Below, piece by piece: positions 1-8,969 of a stretch of DNA of 64,000 nt; positions within the stretch are counted from its first letter, which is position 1, and the number at the start of each line of letters is the position of its first letter. The stretch comes from Methylotenera mobilis JLW8 (GTDB taxonomy: Bacteria; Pseudomonadota; Gammaproteobacteria; Burkholderiales; Methylophilaceae). The notes below the pieces were generated by a model that saw only the letters and a list, made by a program, of their open reading frames with translations, ran no database searches and was not told the DNA's origin. A program made the position numbers and the translations under genes. Location of the stretch: NCBI RefSeq assembly GCF_000023705.1, contig NC_012968.1:1488001-1552000 (forward strand), given 5' to 3'.

Positions 1-1
1 T

Positions 2-352
2 GCGCTATTGCCATCTGAGGCTGTGCGTACACAGGAAGTGAGCCATGTACTGGATAGCGGCAAACACACCACGACAGCTGCGCATTTATATCACTTAGAC
101 GCAAGCAGCCAACTGATTGACTCCCCGGGCTTGCAAGAATTTGGCTTACACCATTTGAACACAGATGAGCTGGAACATGCCTTTATTGAATTTAGGCCAT
201 TTTTAGGAAAATGCAGATTCAACAACTGCAAGCACCTGCAAGAGCCGGATTGTGCGATTACCGAAGCGCTATCACAGGATAAAATATCGGCAGAGAGATT
301 AGCGATTTATAAGATGTTACGTACTGAGATTTCTCACCAGATACAGCATTAA
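2..352 (+). CDS. rsgA: Ribosome small-subunit GTPase RsgA, C-terminal part (cut by the window start)
   Basis: This is the 3' part of a circularly permuted GTPase that helps late maturation of the 30S ribosomal subunit. The reading frame is open from the first bases, so the start, the OB fold and the P-loop lie outside the window. Visible are the region after the P-loop (ALLPSEAVRT), the threonine-rich switch (GKHTTTAAHL), the DSPGLQEF motif that follows it in RsgA, and the C-terminal zinc knuckle (CRFNNCKHLQEPDC), which is diagnostic for the family. A histone-deacetylase-family gene follows 31 bp downstream on the same strand. The identification is secure; only the missing 5' end limits it. 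Confidence 0.93.
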   Translation, partial: ALLPSEAVRTQEVSHVLDSGKHTTTAAHLYHLDASSQLIDSPGLQEFGLHHLNTDELEHAFIEFRPFLGKCRFNNCKHLQEPDCAITEALSQDKISAERLAIYKMLRTEISHQIQH

Positions 353-383
353 CCAAATTACAGCAATCAGCCACAGGTATAGT

Positions 384-1307
384 ATGACAACCGCTTTCAT
401 TACTCACCCTGACACTTTATTGCACATCATGGATGGCAACCATCCAGAATCGCCAGCGCGCATCACTGCCATTAAAAACGCACTGATAAAGCAAGGCATC
501 TACCAGCATCTAGCCGTGTATGAAGCACCGGCTGCAACCGGCGCACAATTGGCACGCGTTCACCACTCAGATTACATCCAGCACATTCGTGCGCTGTCAC
601 CCAAGGCTGGCTTAGTACGGCTGGATGCGGACACCGCCATGGGCCCCATGAGCTTATCCGCAACCCTGCATGCCAGCGGTGCCGCGGTGCTAGCCACTGA
701 TCTCGTCATGCAAGGCAAAGCAGACAATGCCTTCTGCTGCGTTAGACCGCCAGGCCACCATGCTGGCCGTGCCAATAGCGCAGGATTCTGCATTTTCAAC
801 CATATAGCAGTTGGCGTTGCCCATGCTTTAGCCCAATACAAAGTCCAACGCGTTGCGATTATTGACTTTGATGTGCACCATGGTGACGGTACAGAAGATA
901 TTTTTAAAAGCAATCCACAAGTCATGCTCTGCTCAACATTTCAGCACCCATTTTATCCGCACCGTGGCTTTGATACCCGCACCGCCACCATGATTAACGT
1001 ACCGTTGGCTGCCAACGCAGAAGGTAAGCAATACCAGCAAGCGTTCAATCAGGAGTTTTTACCTGCACTTAACCAATTTAAGCCTGAGATTATTTATGTA
1101 TCAGCAGGATTTGACGCACACATTGACGACCCGCTGGCAGGCATGCAGTTAGTTAACCAAGACTATGCATGGATCACCAGCTTTATTAAACAAGTGGCTA
1201 AGCAGCATGCGCAAGGCAGAACAGTCTCCTTACTAGAGGGCGGCTATCACCTGCCAGCATTAGCGCAAGCCGCTAGTACGCACATTAGCGTAATGATGCA
1301 AACATAA
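384..1307 (+). CDS. Histone deacetylase family protein (AcuC/acetylpolyamine amidohydrolase-like)
   Basis: A 307-residue zinc-dependent deacetylase-fold protein, a normal length for bacterial members. The active-site signatures are present: RPPGHHA with the tandem histidines, IDFDVHHGDGT with the Asp/His zinc ligands, and SAGFDAHIDDPLAG with the distal Asp ligand, then LEGGYH near the C-terminus. Bacterial relatives act on acetylated polyamines, small amides or proteins; the sequence does not tell which substrate is used here. There is no signal peptide, so it is cytoplasmic. The ATG at 384 directly precedes the conserved N-terminal ITHPDTLLH segment. The fold assignment is sure and the substrate is unknown. 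Confidence 0.9.
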   Translation: MTTAFITHPDTLLHIMDGNHPESPARITAIKNALIKQGIYQHLAVYEAPAATGAQLARVHHSDYIQHIRALSPKAGLVRLDADTAMGPMSLSATLHASGAAVLATDLVMQGKADNAFCCVRPPGHHAGRANSAGFCIFNHIAVGVAHALAQYKVQRVAIIDFDVHHGDGTEDIFKSNPQVMLCSTFQHPFYPHRGFDTRTATMINVPLAANAEGKQYQQAFNQEFLPALNQFKPEIIYVSAGFDAHIDDPLAGMQLVNQDYAWITSFIKQVAKQHAQGRTVSLLEGGYHLPALAQAASTHISVMMQT

Positions 1308-1416
1308 ATAAGACATTGAATCATGCGAAGAATGAAACGATAATACTAGCTATGTATCAAGCCTCAAGTAATCACTACCAAGCCGTGTAAGAAAACAATA
1401 CTCAGGACCTTATCAA

Positions 1417-3009
1417 TTGACTGATATTCGCAAAGAGCAGACCCCTGTACATGCACTGGCAATTGGCATGTTTGTATGTGAGCTGGATCGGCCTTGGCTT
1501 GGGACGCCCTTCTTGCTGGAAGGCTTATTAATTGAAGACGAAGAGCAAATCACCACGCTGGCTAGTTTGTGCGAGTTTGTCTATGTAGATCGTACCGTAT
1601 CACTTGGTCAGTATTATCTGGCAGCGGAGAAAAAGTCGATTGCCGTTAATCGTCAGGCCTCTAATACTATCAATCACTCAGTAGCATCCAGACCGTCCAC
1701 ACCGAGTGTACGCCCAGCAGAAACTAAATCTAGCGAGAGCAAAGAACAACGCTCATTTTTTAATGTGGTAAGGGAAATTCGGGACTTCAATCAACATACG
1801 CAGCAAGCGGTTAACCACAACAACCCCAACCTCAATCTAAGCTACCTGAGCCAAGAAGCTGATCTGAGTGCAGAAGACACAATGGCTAGCCTGCCTTTAT
1901 CAAAGCTAATTAAGGCTGATTTATCACGCTTTGTATCCGGCTTAAAAAGCTGGCGACCAGGCATGAGAAAAGGGTCGCACAACACTTCTGCACAGCAGAA
2001 CCACGATAAAGCATTTGCCGACACAGCGACACATCTGCACCAGGCATTATTAGAAGAAAAGTATCCGGTAGAGCAGGAAATTAGTACCATTTATCCTAGT
2101 TACGAGAGAACACAGCTAGTCACGCGTGAGTTCTTTAATGCCATGGCAGAAGGCCAGTTGGTAGACTTAACCAAAGTAGATGAAACCCTGAATGATATGG
2201 TAGACAGCATTGAGCGTAACTCTGACGCACTGTTGTGGCTGGCACGCTTAAAACAAACGGATGACTACTCATACAACCATGCGCTCAATGTTTCCATCAT
2301 GCTGATGGCACTTGCCAACTTTATGGCACTGCCCAAAAAGCAGATTAAAGACCTAGGCATGGCCGGTTTGCTGCAAGATATAGGCAAGGTGAAAATTCCT
2401 AAAGAACTACTGCAAAAAAAAGAAAAAATCTCTGCAGAAGAATATGAAATCTTTAAAAAACACGTAGATTACGCTTTAGCGTTATTAGAAGTCACCGACA
2501 ACATCTCCAGCACCACAATGATTGCAGTCACCCAGCACCATGAGCGCATTGATGGTAGCGGCTACCCTTATGAGCTTAAAGGTAAGCAAATTAGCCTAGC
2601 TGGGCAAATGGCTGGGCTAATTGACACATACTGTGCACTCACTACGAACAAAGCTTATGCTAAAAGTGTTTACAATCAGTTTGCACTAGAAAAAATACAT
2701 GCGCTGCGGGACACTAAGTTTGATGGGCATTTAATTGATCAGTTGGTACAGTTTTTAGGAATGTATCCGGTCAGTTCGTTAGTTGAACTCAACTCTGGAG
2801 AAGTTGGCGTAGTGATTCAGCAAAATAGCGTACGCCGCCTGCAGCCCAAGCTAATGATTTTACTCAACCCCGATAAAACAAAAAACGAATTTCCACCCAC
2901 ACTTAATTTAATCAATGCGCCACTAACACCCAGCGGTGAGCCATACAAAATAGTCAGGGGTCTACCGCCTGACAGCTATGGCCTCAATATCAACACTTAC
3001 TTTAGCTAA
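1417..3009 (+). CDS. DUF3391 / HD-GYP domain protein with altered HD motif
   Basis: A 530-residue cytoplasmic protein. Residues about 8-60 match the DUF3391 domain usually found in front of HD-GYP domains (VHALAIGMFV, then FVYVDRTVSLG). A variable linker of about 150 residues follows, then an HD-GYP domain at about 285-430. HD-GYP proteins hydrolyse c-di-GMP at a metal centre. The GYP signature HHERIDGSGYP (G382-Y383-P384) is intact, but the HD pair reads GLLQDIGK, with Gln320 in place of the metal-binding histidine, so activity is doubtful. The start is a TTG with an AGGA 9 bases upstream. An EAL-domain gene begins 14 bp after the stop, so the two are probably co-transcribed. Confidence 0.88.
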   Translation: MTDIRKEQTPVHALAIGMFVCELDRPWLGTPFLLEGLLIEDEEQITTLASLCEFVYVDRTVSLGQYYLAAEKKSIAVNRQASNTINHSVASRPSTPSVRPAETKSSESKEQRSFFNVVREIRDFNQHTQQAVNHNNPNLNLSYLSQEADLSAEDTMASLPLSKLIKADLSRFVSGLKSWRPGMRKGSHNTSAQQNHDKAFADTATHLHQALLEEKYPVEQEISTIYPSYERTQLVTREFFNAMAEGQLVDLTKVDETLNDMVDSIERNSDALLWLARLKQTDDYSYNHALNVSIMLMALANFMALPKKQIKDLGMAGLLQDIGKVKIPKELLQKKEKISAEEYEIFKKHVDYALALLEVTDNISSTTMIAVTQHHERIDGSGYPYELKGKQISLAGQMAGLIDTYCALTTNKAYAKSVYNQFALEKIHALRDTKFDGHLIDQLVQFLGMYPVSSLVELNSGEVGVVIQQNSVRRLQPKLMILLNPDKTKNEFPPTLNLINAPLTPSGEPYKIVRGLPPDSYGLNINTYFS

Positions 3010-3023
3010 ACGATCACCGCCCG

Positions 3024-4787
3024 ATGATGAAAATCCAAGAAGAAATCTACAGTTTAATAGATCATGAATTTACACTGAATACATCGCCCAATGAGCTACT
3101 AACCATTATGCAGGCTTATCAACTAAGCCCCAAAGATCTAGCTGGGCCTTATCACTACAACCCACAATTAGCAGCAGCCAACCCCGATACTACGCCTAAC
3201 AATATGCTGCAAGTATTGCAAGATTGGCCTCAACAGTTAAATTGGTCACAGCTTAATCAAGCCATAGACGAACTGCTACACCATTGGTTGCTGGATTACA
3301 AAGCGGGGGGGGATCTAGGCCATGCGCTGATGCTGACGCAATGCATACAGTTGCAGACAGCAACGCATACGGATAGCGCGTTGTCTCTATACAACCCTCA
3401 GTTTCACCTAGTGCTAACGCATTTATTGTCGCTCGCAACCAACCAATTTGATCAGTATCGGTATAACTATTCAAAGAGCTTTGATTTAACTACTGGTCTA
3501 CCCAATCATCAGCTCATGCATAAGCTGATTAAAAAAGCAGAGGCCGAAAATATCAATCTGGGTTTGCTTTTACTTAATTTAAATATCAATCCAGATAAAG
3601 AAAGAAAAATAAGTACAGATCAACCAACACTAGAATTGGCTGCGGTTGACCTTATCCAGCAGCACCTGAGTAAAGACACTAGGCTATTTCACATTAGTCC
3701 CAATGAGTTTGCGATTATTATCGAAGACTTACACTTCCCAGCACAGCTCAATCTGATTGCATCAGAGCTGATTCATGCTTTTGAGTCATCATTGCCGCTC
3801 GTGAATAACAGCCTAATTGTGAAACCCTATTTTGGTGGCGTGACAACATTTAAACACACCTCTAAAGCGCACTCACTATATGAATGCGCTAAATTAGCGT
3901 TACATCATGCAATGATCAATCACTATCAGATTGAAATGTATGATCAGCACATTACCAGCGTCTTCTCCAGCACCCATTCGCTAGAGGAAGCCATTATCGA
4001 GGCTTTGCAAAACAATGAGCTGGAGGTGTATTTACAGCCGATTGTCAGCTTGCCTAAGCATGAACTAGGCCACGCCACTTGCGTCAGCGCCGAAATGCTA
4101 TTACGTTGGCATAACGAAGAATGGGTAGGCATTTCGCCGATGCGCCTGATCGACACCATCTACAAAAAAGGCTTTGGTAAGATATTCATCCGCTGGCTTA
4201 TTAACACTGCCTGCCAGCGTATCGCTGAGGTTATCGCAACTAACCAAAATGACTTTGCCTTGACCGTAAACCTATCCTCACCAGATTTGCTGGATGCTGA
4301 CCTGCCCGAGCTAATTGCACAATCCATTGCCTTATGGGATATCCCAGCTAAATCATTGGTGATTGAAATCACTGAAAGTGATTTGCTGCTGGATGAGAAA
4401 AAAGCCATGTCGGTGATTAACCGTATTTCACAACTGGGCTGCTCATTTGCGCTGGATGATTTTGGCACCGGCTATTCATCCATGACCAGGCTACGCAACA
4501 TGCCGATTAGTTTGGTTAAAATTGACCAATCTTTTGTGAAGCAAATCGATAAATCCACGCAAGACAGAGAAATTGTGCTCTCCATTATCCAACTCGCACA
4601 TAGCCTAGGTAAAACCGTAGTCGCAGAAGGTGTGGAAGATTTAAGCTGCCTTAACATACTGACCGAAATGCAATGCGACAAAATACAAGGATATTACTAC
4701 TCAAAATCCATGTCGCTCAATGACTTCAATGTATGGCTGGCTAACTTTCAGAATCAATACACGCCACTTACACATAAACATGAATAG
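3024..4787 (+). CDS. Degenerate-GGDEF / EAL domain protein, likely c-di-GMP phosphodiesterase
   Basis: A 587-residue protein with three parts: an N-terminal region of about 150 residues that I do not recognise; a GGDEF-fold domain at about 150-310 whose signature has decayed to SPNEF, so it should not make c-di-GMP; and an EAL domain at about 320-575. In the EAL domain the signature reads E357-M-L-L-R-W, but the other catalytic and metal residues are seen: VNLSS, EITES, the DDFGTGYSS loop, the KIDQSFV lysine, the EGVE glutamate and QGYYYSK. It is therefore likely an active phosphodiesterase, perhaps regulated through the dead GGDEF domain. It lies 14 bp behind an HD-GYP gene. No obvious ribosome-binding site precedes the paired ATG ATG start, which fits translational coupling. 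Confidence 0.88.
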   Translation: MMKIQEEIYSLIDHEFTLNTSPNELLTIMQAYQLSPKDLAGPYHYNPQLAAANPDTTPNNMLQVLQDWPQQLNWSQLNQAIDELLHHWLLDYKAGGDLGHALMLTQCIQLQTATHTDSALSLYNPQFHLVLTHLLSLATNQFDQYRYNYSKSFDLTTGLPNHQLMHKLIKKAEAENINLGLLLLNLNINPDKERKISTDQPTLELAAVDLIQQHLSKDTRLFHISPNEFAIIIEDLHFPAQLNLIASELIHAFESSLPLVNNSLIVKPYFGGVTTFKHTSKAHSLYECAKLALHHAMINHYQIEMYDQHITSVFSSTHSLEEAIIEALQNNELEVYLQPIVSLPKHELGHATCVSAEMLLRWHNEEWVGISPMRLIDTIYKKGFGKIFIRWLINTACQRIAEVIATNQNDFALTVNLSSPDLLDADLPELIAQSIALWDIPAKSLVIEITESDLLLDEKKAMSVINRISQLGCSFALDDFGTGYSSMTRLRNMPISLVKIDQSFVKQIDKSTQDREIVLSIIQLAHSLGKTVVAEGVEDLSCLNILTEMQCDKIQGYYYSKSMSLNDFNVWLANFQNQYTPLTHKHE

Positions 4788-4804
4788 TCACATAAACATG
4801 AATA
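4771..4804 (+). repeat. Short tandem duplication at the end of the EAL gene
   Basis: CACATAAACATGAATA occurs at 4771-4786 and again at 4789-4804, an 18-bp period. The first copy contains the stop codon region of the EAL-domain gene. It looks like a recent slip duplication and has no evident function. Confidence 0.8.
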
Positions 4805-4837
4805 ATTGCCGATGCAATTTTAAGCCCGCATCTCTCA

Positions 4838-4901
4838 CCGACAACTCTACGGAGTGAGGGTATAATGGCGCTAGTTTGTTACGTTCAACATGTTTGAACG
4901 T
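4838..4901 (+). promoter_or_regulatory. Sigma-70 promoter and downstream inverted repeat upstream of queD
   Basis: CCGACA (4838-4843, four of six matches to the -35 consensus) and a perfect TATAAT (4861-4866) are separated by the ideal 17 bp. Transcription would start near 4873. Just downstream lies a perfect inverted repeat, ACGTTCAA (4881-4888), five-base spacer, TTGAACGT (4894-4901). It sits at about +8 to +29, where it could be an operator blocking initiation or a hairpin in the leader. It does not look like a known preQ1 aptamer. The promoter call rests on matches only. Confidence 0.6.
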
Positions 4902-4932
4902 GCTGTTAAAATCACTCTTTGATGACATCAAT

Positions 4933-5373
4933 ATGCACATTACTACCCGCCTTGAATTTGACGCAGGCCACCGGATTCCACACCATAAGAGCCAATGCAA
5001 AAACTTGCATGGGCATCGCTATGCAATCGAAATCACGCTATCTGGTGACATTATCACTGCTGAAAATAGCTCAGATAACGGGATGGTGATGGATTTTTCT
5101 GATGTAAAAACGATTGCAAAAGAAGCAGTGGTCAACGTTTGGGATCATGCGTTCTTGGTATACGAGCACGATACGGACGTCTTAAACTTCTTGAACACCC
5201 TGCCCAACCATAAAACAGTAGTGTTCCCGACTGTGCCCACGGCAGAAAACATGGCGGCAGAGGCTTTCAGAATTTTAAAGGCGCGCTACCAAGATACTTA
5301 CGGTAACCACCTCAAGCTAGAAAAAGTACGCTTATATGAAACACCTAACAGCTGGGCTGATGCCCTAGGCTAA
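4933..5373 (+). CDS. queD: 6-carboxy-5,6,7,8-tetrahydropterin synthase (QueD family)
   Basis: A T-fold enzyme of about 146 residues that turns dihydroneopterin triphosphate into 6-carboxytetrahydropterin, an early step of queuosine/7-deazaguanine biosynthesis. The zinc histidines are seen in FDAGHRIP and in the LHGHRY segment (CKNLHGHRY carries the catalytic Cys). The MVMDFSDVK segment, WDHAFL and the C-terminal ETPNSWA, with its substrate glutamate, are also typical. I chose the ATG at 4933 (MHITTRLEFDAGH) because the family begins there; an upstream in-frame start at 4876 would add residues without similarity and overlaps the promoter-proximal inverted repeat. No other que genes are nearby. 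Confidence 0.92.
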   Translation: MHITTRLEFDAGHRIPHHKSQCKNLHGHRYAIEITLSGDIITAENSSDNGMVMDFSDVKTIAKEAVVNVWDHAFLVYEHDTDVLNFLNTLPNHKTVVFPTVPTAENMAAEAFRILKARYQDTYGNHLKLEKVRLYETPNSWADALG

Positions 5374-5383
5374 CCCTGAGCTA

Positions 5384-5405
5384 GTCTAGGTTAAAAACCC
5401 TAGAC
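5384..5405. terminator. Possible bidirectional terminator between queD and rfbD
   Basis: GTCTAGG (5384-5390) and CCTAGAC (5399-5405) form a 7-bp stem around an 8-base loop between the convergent queD and rfbD genes. There is no long T run after the stem on either strand, so the call is tentative. Confidence 0.4.
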
Positions 5406-5408
5406 CAA

Positions 5409-6368
5409 TTAGTTAGTTGGCAACGCTTCAAGCTCGGCCATTAATGCATCACGCCAATCTGGCAACTGCACTGAGAAATCGCTACTTAACTTCGTGCAAT
5501 CCAAACAAGAGTTAGCAGGGCGCGCCGCAGGCGTTGGATAATCTGCAGTTGTGATTGGCCCAATATTGGCAACCTTGGCTTTTAGCATTGGCCAGTCACG
5601 TGCTGGTTGCAACTGCGCATAGGCATCCACAATCGCTGTTGCAAAACCGTGCCATGTTGTACGTCCAGCATTCACCAAATGATACACGCCAGAATGCTCA
5701 CCATCCCAGCGCGCCAACACCTCCACTACCGCTTGCGCAATACTATGGCTACTGGTTGGCGCACCTATCTGATCAGCCACGATGCGCAACTGCTCACGCT
5801 CTTTTGCTAAACGCAGAATCGTATGCAAAAAGTTCTTGCCGTAAGCCCCGTAGACCCATGATGTTCTAAAAATCAGAGATGGTAGCCCGACCGCACGAAC
5901 CGCCTCTTCACCGGCTAATTTAGACTTCCCATATATGCTTAACGGTGCAGTGGCATCATCTTCTACATACACCCCAATTTTATTACCGGCATATACATAA
6001 TCAGTAGAAAAATGGATAAATTTAGCCCCCAGCTTTGCCGCCTCCTCAGCTAACACTCCGGGTGCCGTCGCGTTAATCGCATAGGCTAAATCAGGCTCTG
6101 ACTCTGCTTTATCTACTGCAGTGTAAGCTGCCGGATTGATAATCAAGTCAGGCTGTATGGCCTGCACCACATCACGTATGGCCTGCGGATTGGATAAGTC
6201 GAGCTGGCTTCTATCCAGACAAACCAGCTCGGCAAACAAGCCAGACTGATTTGCTAATGCTAACTGCAAGGCATGCCCGACCTGACCATTCACGCCAGTC
6301 AATAATATTTTTTTATACTTTGGTGTTTGGATTACTTTAGGAGTTTGGTTTACTTTAGGTATTTGCAT
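5409..6368 (-). CDS. rfbD: dTDP-4-dehydrorhamnose reductase
   Basis: A short-chain dehydrogenase-type enzyme catalysing the last step of dTDP-L-rhamnose synthesis, reduction of dTDP-4-keto-L-rhamnose. The N-terminal nucleotide-binding motif is TGVNGQVG. The catalytic Tyr/Lys motif is YGKSKLAGE, preceded by STDYVYAG. It is the last gene of rfbB-rfbA-rfbC-rfbD, 14 bp after rfbC. Oddity: about 18 residues precede the Rossmann core and contain a repeat (PKVNQT, PKVIQT, PKYKK) that matches a tandem near-repeat in the DNA at about 6321-6362. No ATG lies closer to the core, so this extension is probably translated. Function is sure. Confidence 0.93.
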   Translation of the reverse strand: MQIPKVNQTPKVIQTPKYKKILLTGVNGQVGHALQLALANQSGLFAELVCLDRSQLDLSNPQAIRDVVQAIQPDLIINPAAYTAVDKAESEPDLAYAINATAPGVLAEEAAKLGAKFIHFSTDYVYAGNKIGVYVEDDATAPLSIYGKSKLAGEEAVRAVGLPSLIFRTSWVYGAYGKNFLHTILRLAKEREQLRIVADQIGAPTSSHSIAQAVVEVLARWDGEHSGVYHLVNAGRTTWHGFATAIVDAYAQLQPARDWPMLKAKVANIGPITTADYPTPAARPANSCLDCTKLSSDFSVQLPDWRDALMAELEALPTN

Positions 6369-6382
6369 TACGATTGTGGGCC

Positions 6383-6943
6383 TTATACAAACACATCAGC
6401 ATCCACAAGACGCAAACCTAGCTGATCTTTAGCGGAAAGGACTGGGATAGCATGCGCAGCCAAGCTAGCGGTGGGCCACTCAATGCCGATATCGGCATCA
6501 TCCCAACGAATGCAGCGCTCATGCTGCGGCGCGTAATAATCTGTGGTCTTATACAAAAACTCAGTATTATCTTTCAACACTAGAAAGCCATGCGCAAAAC
6601 CCTCTGGCACCCACATCTGACGTTTATTATCCGAAGACAATATTGCACCAACCCATTGCCCAAAGGTTTGGGAATGCTTGCGCAAATCTACCGCAACATC
6701 GAACACTTCACCAGCCACTACGCGTACTAACTTACCCTGCGGCTGTGAGATTTGGTAATGCAAGCCACGTAATACGTTGGCTGCAGATTTAGAATGGTTA
6801 TCTTGTACAAACTGTGTTTTAACGCCGGTTAGCTGCTCAAACTTTTGCTGATTAAAGCTTTCGAAAAAAAAACCTCTTTCGTCGCCATATACTTGAGGTT
6901 CCAGTATCAGTACATCAGGAATTGTTGTCTTAATCACTTGCAT
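6383..6943 (-). CDS. rfbC: dTDP-4-dehydrorhamnose 3,5-epimerase
   Basis: A 186-residue cupin-fold epimerase that converts dTDP-4-keto-6-deoxyglucose to dTDP-4-keto-L-rhamnose, third step of dTDP-rhamnose synthesis. Family motifs are clear: ERGFFFESFNQQKFEQ, VQDNHSKS, LRGLHYQ with the catalytic histidine, VAVDLRKHS, and VPEGFAHGFLVL. The length is normal. The gene abuts rfbA without any gap (rfbA ends at 6944), which indicates one transcript and coupled translation with the rest of the rhamnose operon. Confidence 0.95.
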   Translation of the reverse strand: MQVIKTTIPDVLILEPQVYGDERGFFFESFNQQKFEQLTGVKTQFVQDNHSKSAANVLRGLHYQISQPQGKLVRVVAGEVFDVAVDLRKHSQTFGQWVGAILSSDNKRQMWVPEGFAHGFLVLKDNTEFLYKTTDYYAPQHERCIRWDDADIGIEWPTASLAAHAIPVLSAKDQLGLRLVDADVFV

Positions 6944-7819
6944 TTAGTACACCTGCTCCGTCAGTAGCATTTTCAAATATTGTCCGTAGGCGTTCTTAAT
7001 ATAACGATTAGCCAGCTTATCTAGCGCCGCGGCATCGATATATTGCATACGATAAGCCACTTCTTCAGGACTAGCTACTTTCAAGCCCTGACGCTTTTCT
7101 ATGGTTTCAATAAACATTGAAGCCTCTAGCAGCGACTCATGCGTACCAGTATCTAGCCACGCAATGCCGCGCCCCATGACTTCTACTTGCAAATCACCAC
7201 GCTCAAGATAAGCACGGTTCACATCCGTAATTTCCAGTTCACCACGCGGGGATGGTTTTAATTGTTCAGCAATACGAATCACATCGTTGTCATAGAAATA
7301 CAAACCTGTAACCGCGTATCTAGATTTAGGCTGAGTTGGCTTTTCTTCCAAACTCACGGCCTGCCCTTGGGCATTGAACTCAACCACGCCATAACGCTCC
7401 GGGTCGCTCACTGGGTAAGCAAAGACAGTGGCGCCTTTATTGAGCGTTGATGCCGCTTGCGTTTTAATCGCTAGCTCATGCCCGTAGAAAATATTATCGC
7501 CAAGTACCAACGCACAACTATCATTGCCGATAAACGACTTACCGATAATAAAAGCTTGGGCTAAACCGTCTGGAGAAGGCTGCACCGCAAATTGAATGGA
7601 TATCCCCCATTGGCTACCATCACCCAGCAACTGCTGAAAACGTGGTGTGTCTTCCGGTGTTGAAATCACCAAAATCTCCCGAATCCCAGCCAACATCAGC
7701 GTCGTTAACGGGTAATAAATCATCGGTTTATCATAAACCGGTAACAGTTGCTTAGACACCACTTGGGTGACTGGATGCAGACGCGTACCAGAACCACCTG
7801 CTAAAATAATTCCCTTCAT
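6944..7819 (-). CDS. rfbA: Glucose-1-phosphate thymidylyltransferase
   Basis: A 291-residue nucleotidyltransferase that makes dTDP-glucose from glucose-1-phosphate and dTTP, the first committed step of the rhamnose pathway. The N-terminal signature is [18 protein letters not shown], followed by [29 protein letters not shown] carries the metal-binding aspartate, and EEKPTQPKS and [13 protein letters not shown] follow. Its ATG overlaps the rfbB stop by four bases (ATGA), so the two genes are translationally coupled. The product feeds dTDP-L-rhamnose into surface polysaccharide, but no glycosyltransferase lies in the window. Confidence 0.96.
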   Translation of the reverse strand: MKGIILAGGSGTRLHPVTQVVSKQLLPVYDKPMIYYPLTTLMLAGIREILVISTPEDTPRFQQLLGDGSQWGISIQFAVQPSPDGLAQAFIIGKSFIGNDSCALVLGDNIFYGHELAIKTQAASTLNKGATVFAYPVSDPERYGVVEFNAQGQAVSLEEKPTQPKSRYAVTGLYFYDNDVIRIAEQLKPSPRGELEITDVNRAYLERGDLQVEVMGRGIAWLDTGTHESLLEASMFIETIEKRQGLKVASPEEVAYRMQYIDAAALDKLANRYIKNAYGQYLKMLLTEQVY

Positions 7820-8901
7820 GCCATTTCCTCACCGCGTTCTGAATAGTGTGTTTGAATCCAATTGCGGTAATCACCGCTGGTAATATTATTAACCCAATCT
7901 TGATGCGCCAAATACCAGTTCACAGTTTTTTCTATGCCAGTTTCAAAAGTCTCTGCTGGTTTCCAGCCTAGCTCTGTTGCAATTTTGGTTGCATCAATCG
8001 CATAGCGTATGTCATGGCCTGGACGATCAGCGACATAGGTAATGAGATCGGCGTAAGACTGTCCGTCAGCACGTGGTTGCTTCGCATCCAGCATACGGCA
8101 CAGTGTTCTGACGATATCAATATTGGTTTTCTCGTTCCAACCACCGACGTTATAAACCTCACCCACCTTACCCGCTTCCAGCACACGCCTAATTGCCGCA
8201 CAATGATCTTCTACGTACAGCCAGTCACGCACTTGCAAACCATTGCCATACACAGGTAAAGGCTTACCAGCTAAAGCATTATGAATCACCAATGGAATTA
8301 GTTTTTCAGGGAAGTGATAAGGCCCGTAGTTGTTTGAACAATTTGTAGTTAACGTTGGCAAACCATACGTGTGATGATAAGAACGTACCAAATGGTCTGA
8401 AGATGCTTTAGATGCAGAGTAAGGGCTATTCGGTGCGTATGGCGTAGTTTCTGTAAATGCAGGGTCATTTTTACCTAATGAGCCATAAACTTCATCGGTA
8501 GAGACATGCAAAAAACGGAAATTTTCTTTATCCGCCGTATTTAACTCTCCCCAATAAGCACGTACTGCCTCTAACAAATGAAACGTACCCACAATATTGG
8601 TTTGAATAAAGTCTTCCGGGCCGTGGATAGAACGGTCTACGTGACTTTCTGCCGCAAAGTTTACCACTGCACGCGGCTTGTGCTCAGCTAATAATTTAGC
8701 AACCAAATGCTGATCGCCAATGTCGCCGTGCACAAATACATGGTGCGCACTATGTTCTAGGCTAACTAAGTTGTCCAAATTACCGGCATAGGTCAGTTTG
8801 TCTAAATTGACTACAGTGCCTAAGCCCTGCTTCACCCAAGCTAGCACAAAATTAGAGCCGATAAAGCCAGCGCCACCTGTTACAAGAATTGTGTTATTCA
8901 T
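7816..8901 (-). CDS. rfbB: dTDP-glucose 4,6-dehydratase
   Basis: A 361-residue extended short-chain dehydrogenase that converts dTDP-glucose to dTDP-4-keto-6-deoxyglucose. The NAD-binding motif is [16 protein letters not shown]. Catalytic residues are seen in [12 protein letters not shown] (with the Thr-Asp-Glu triad of the family) and in [10 protein letters not shown] (Tyr and Lys). [15 protein letters not shown] and the C-terminal [12 protein letters not shown] are typical. It is the first gene of the rfbBACD operon; the 68 bp between it and dnaQ show no clear promoter. Confidence 0.96.
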   Translation of the reverse strand: MNNTILVTGGAGFIGSNFVLAWVKQGLGTVVNLDKLTYAGNLDNLVSLEHSAHHVFVHGDIGDQHLVAKLLAEHKPRAVVNFAAESHVDRSIHGPEDFIQTNIVGTFHLLEAVRAYWGELNTADKENFRFLHVSTDEVYGSLGKNDPAFTETTPYAPNSPYSASKASSDHLVRSYHHTYGLPTLTTNCSNNYGPYHFPEKLIPLVIHNALAGKPLPVYGNGLQVRDWLYVEDHCAAIRRVLEAGKVGEVYNVGGWNEKTNIDIVRTLCRMLDAKQPRADGQSYADLITYVADRPGHDIRYAIDATKIATELGWKPAETFETGIEKTVNWYLAHQDWVNNITSGDYRNWIQTHYSERGEEMA

Positions 8902-8969
8902 TATTTGCTACTTTCTTCAATTAACTAATCACTAGCTCTTTAAAACTAAACATTAACCTAAACTCAACA

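Noticed and set aside
4876-4932. Earlier start for QueD
   Set aside because: The extra residues do not resemble the family and lie over the inverted repeat just downstream of the promoter.
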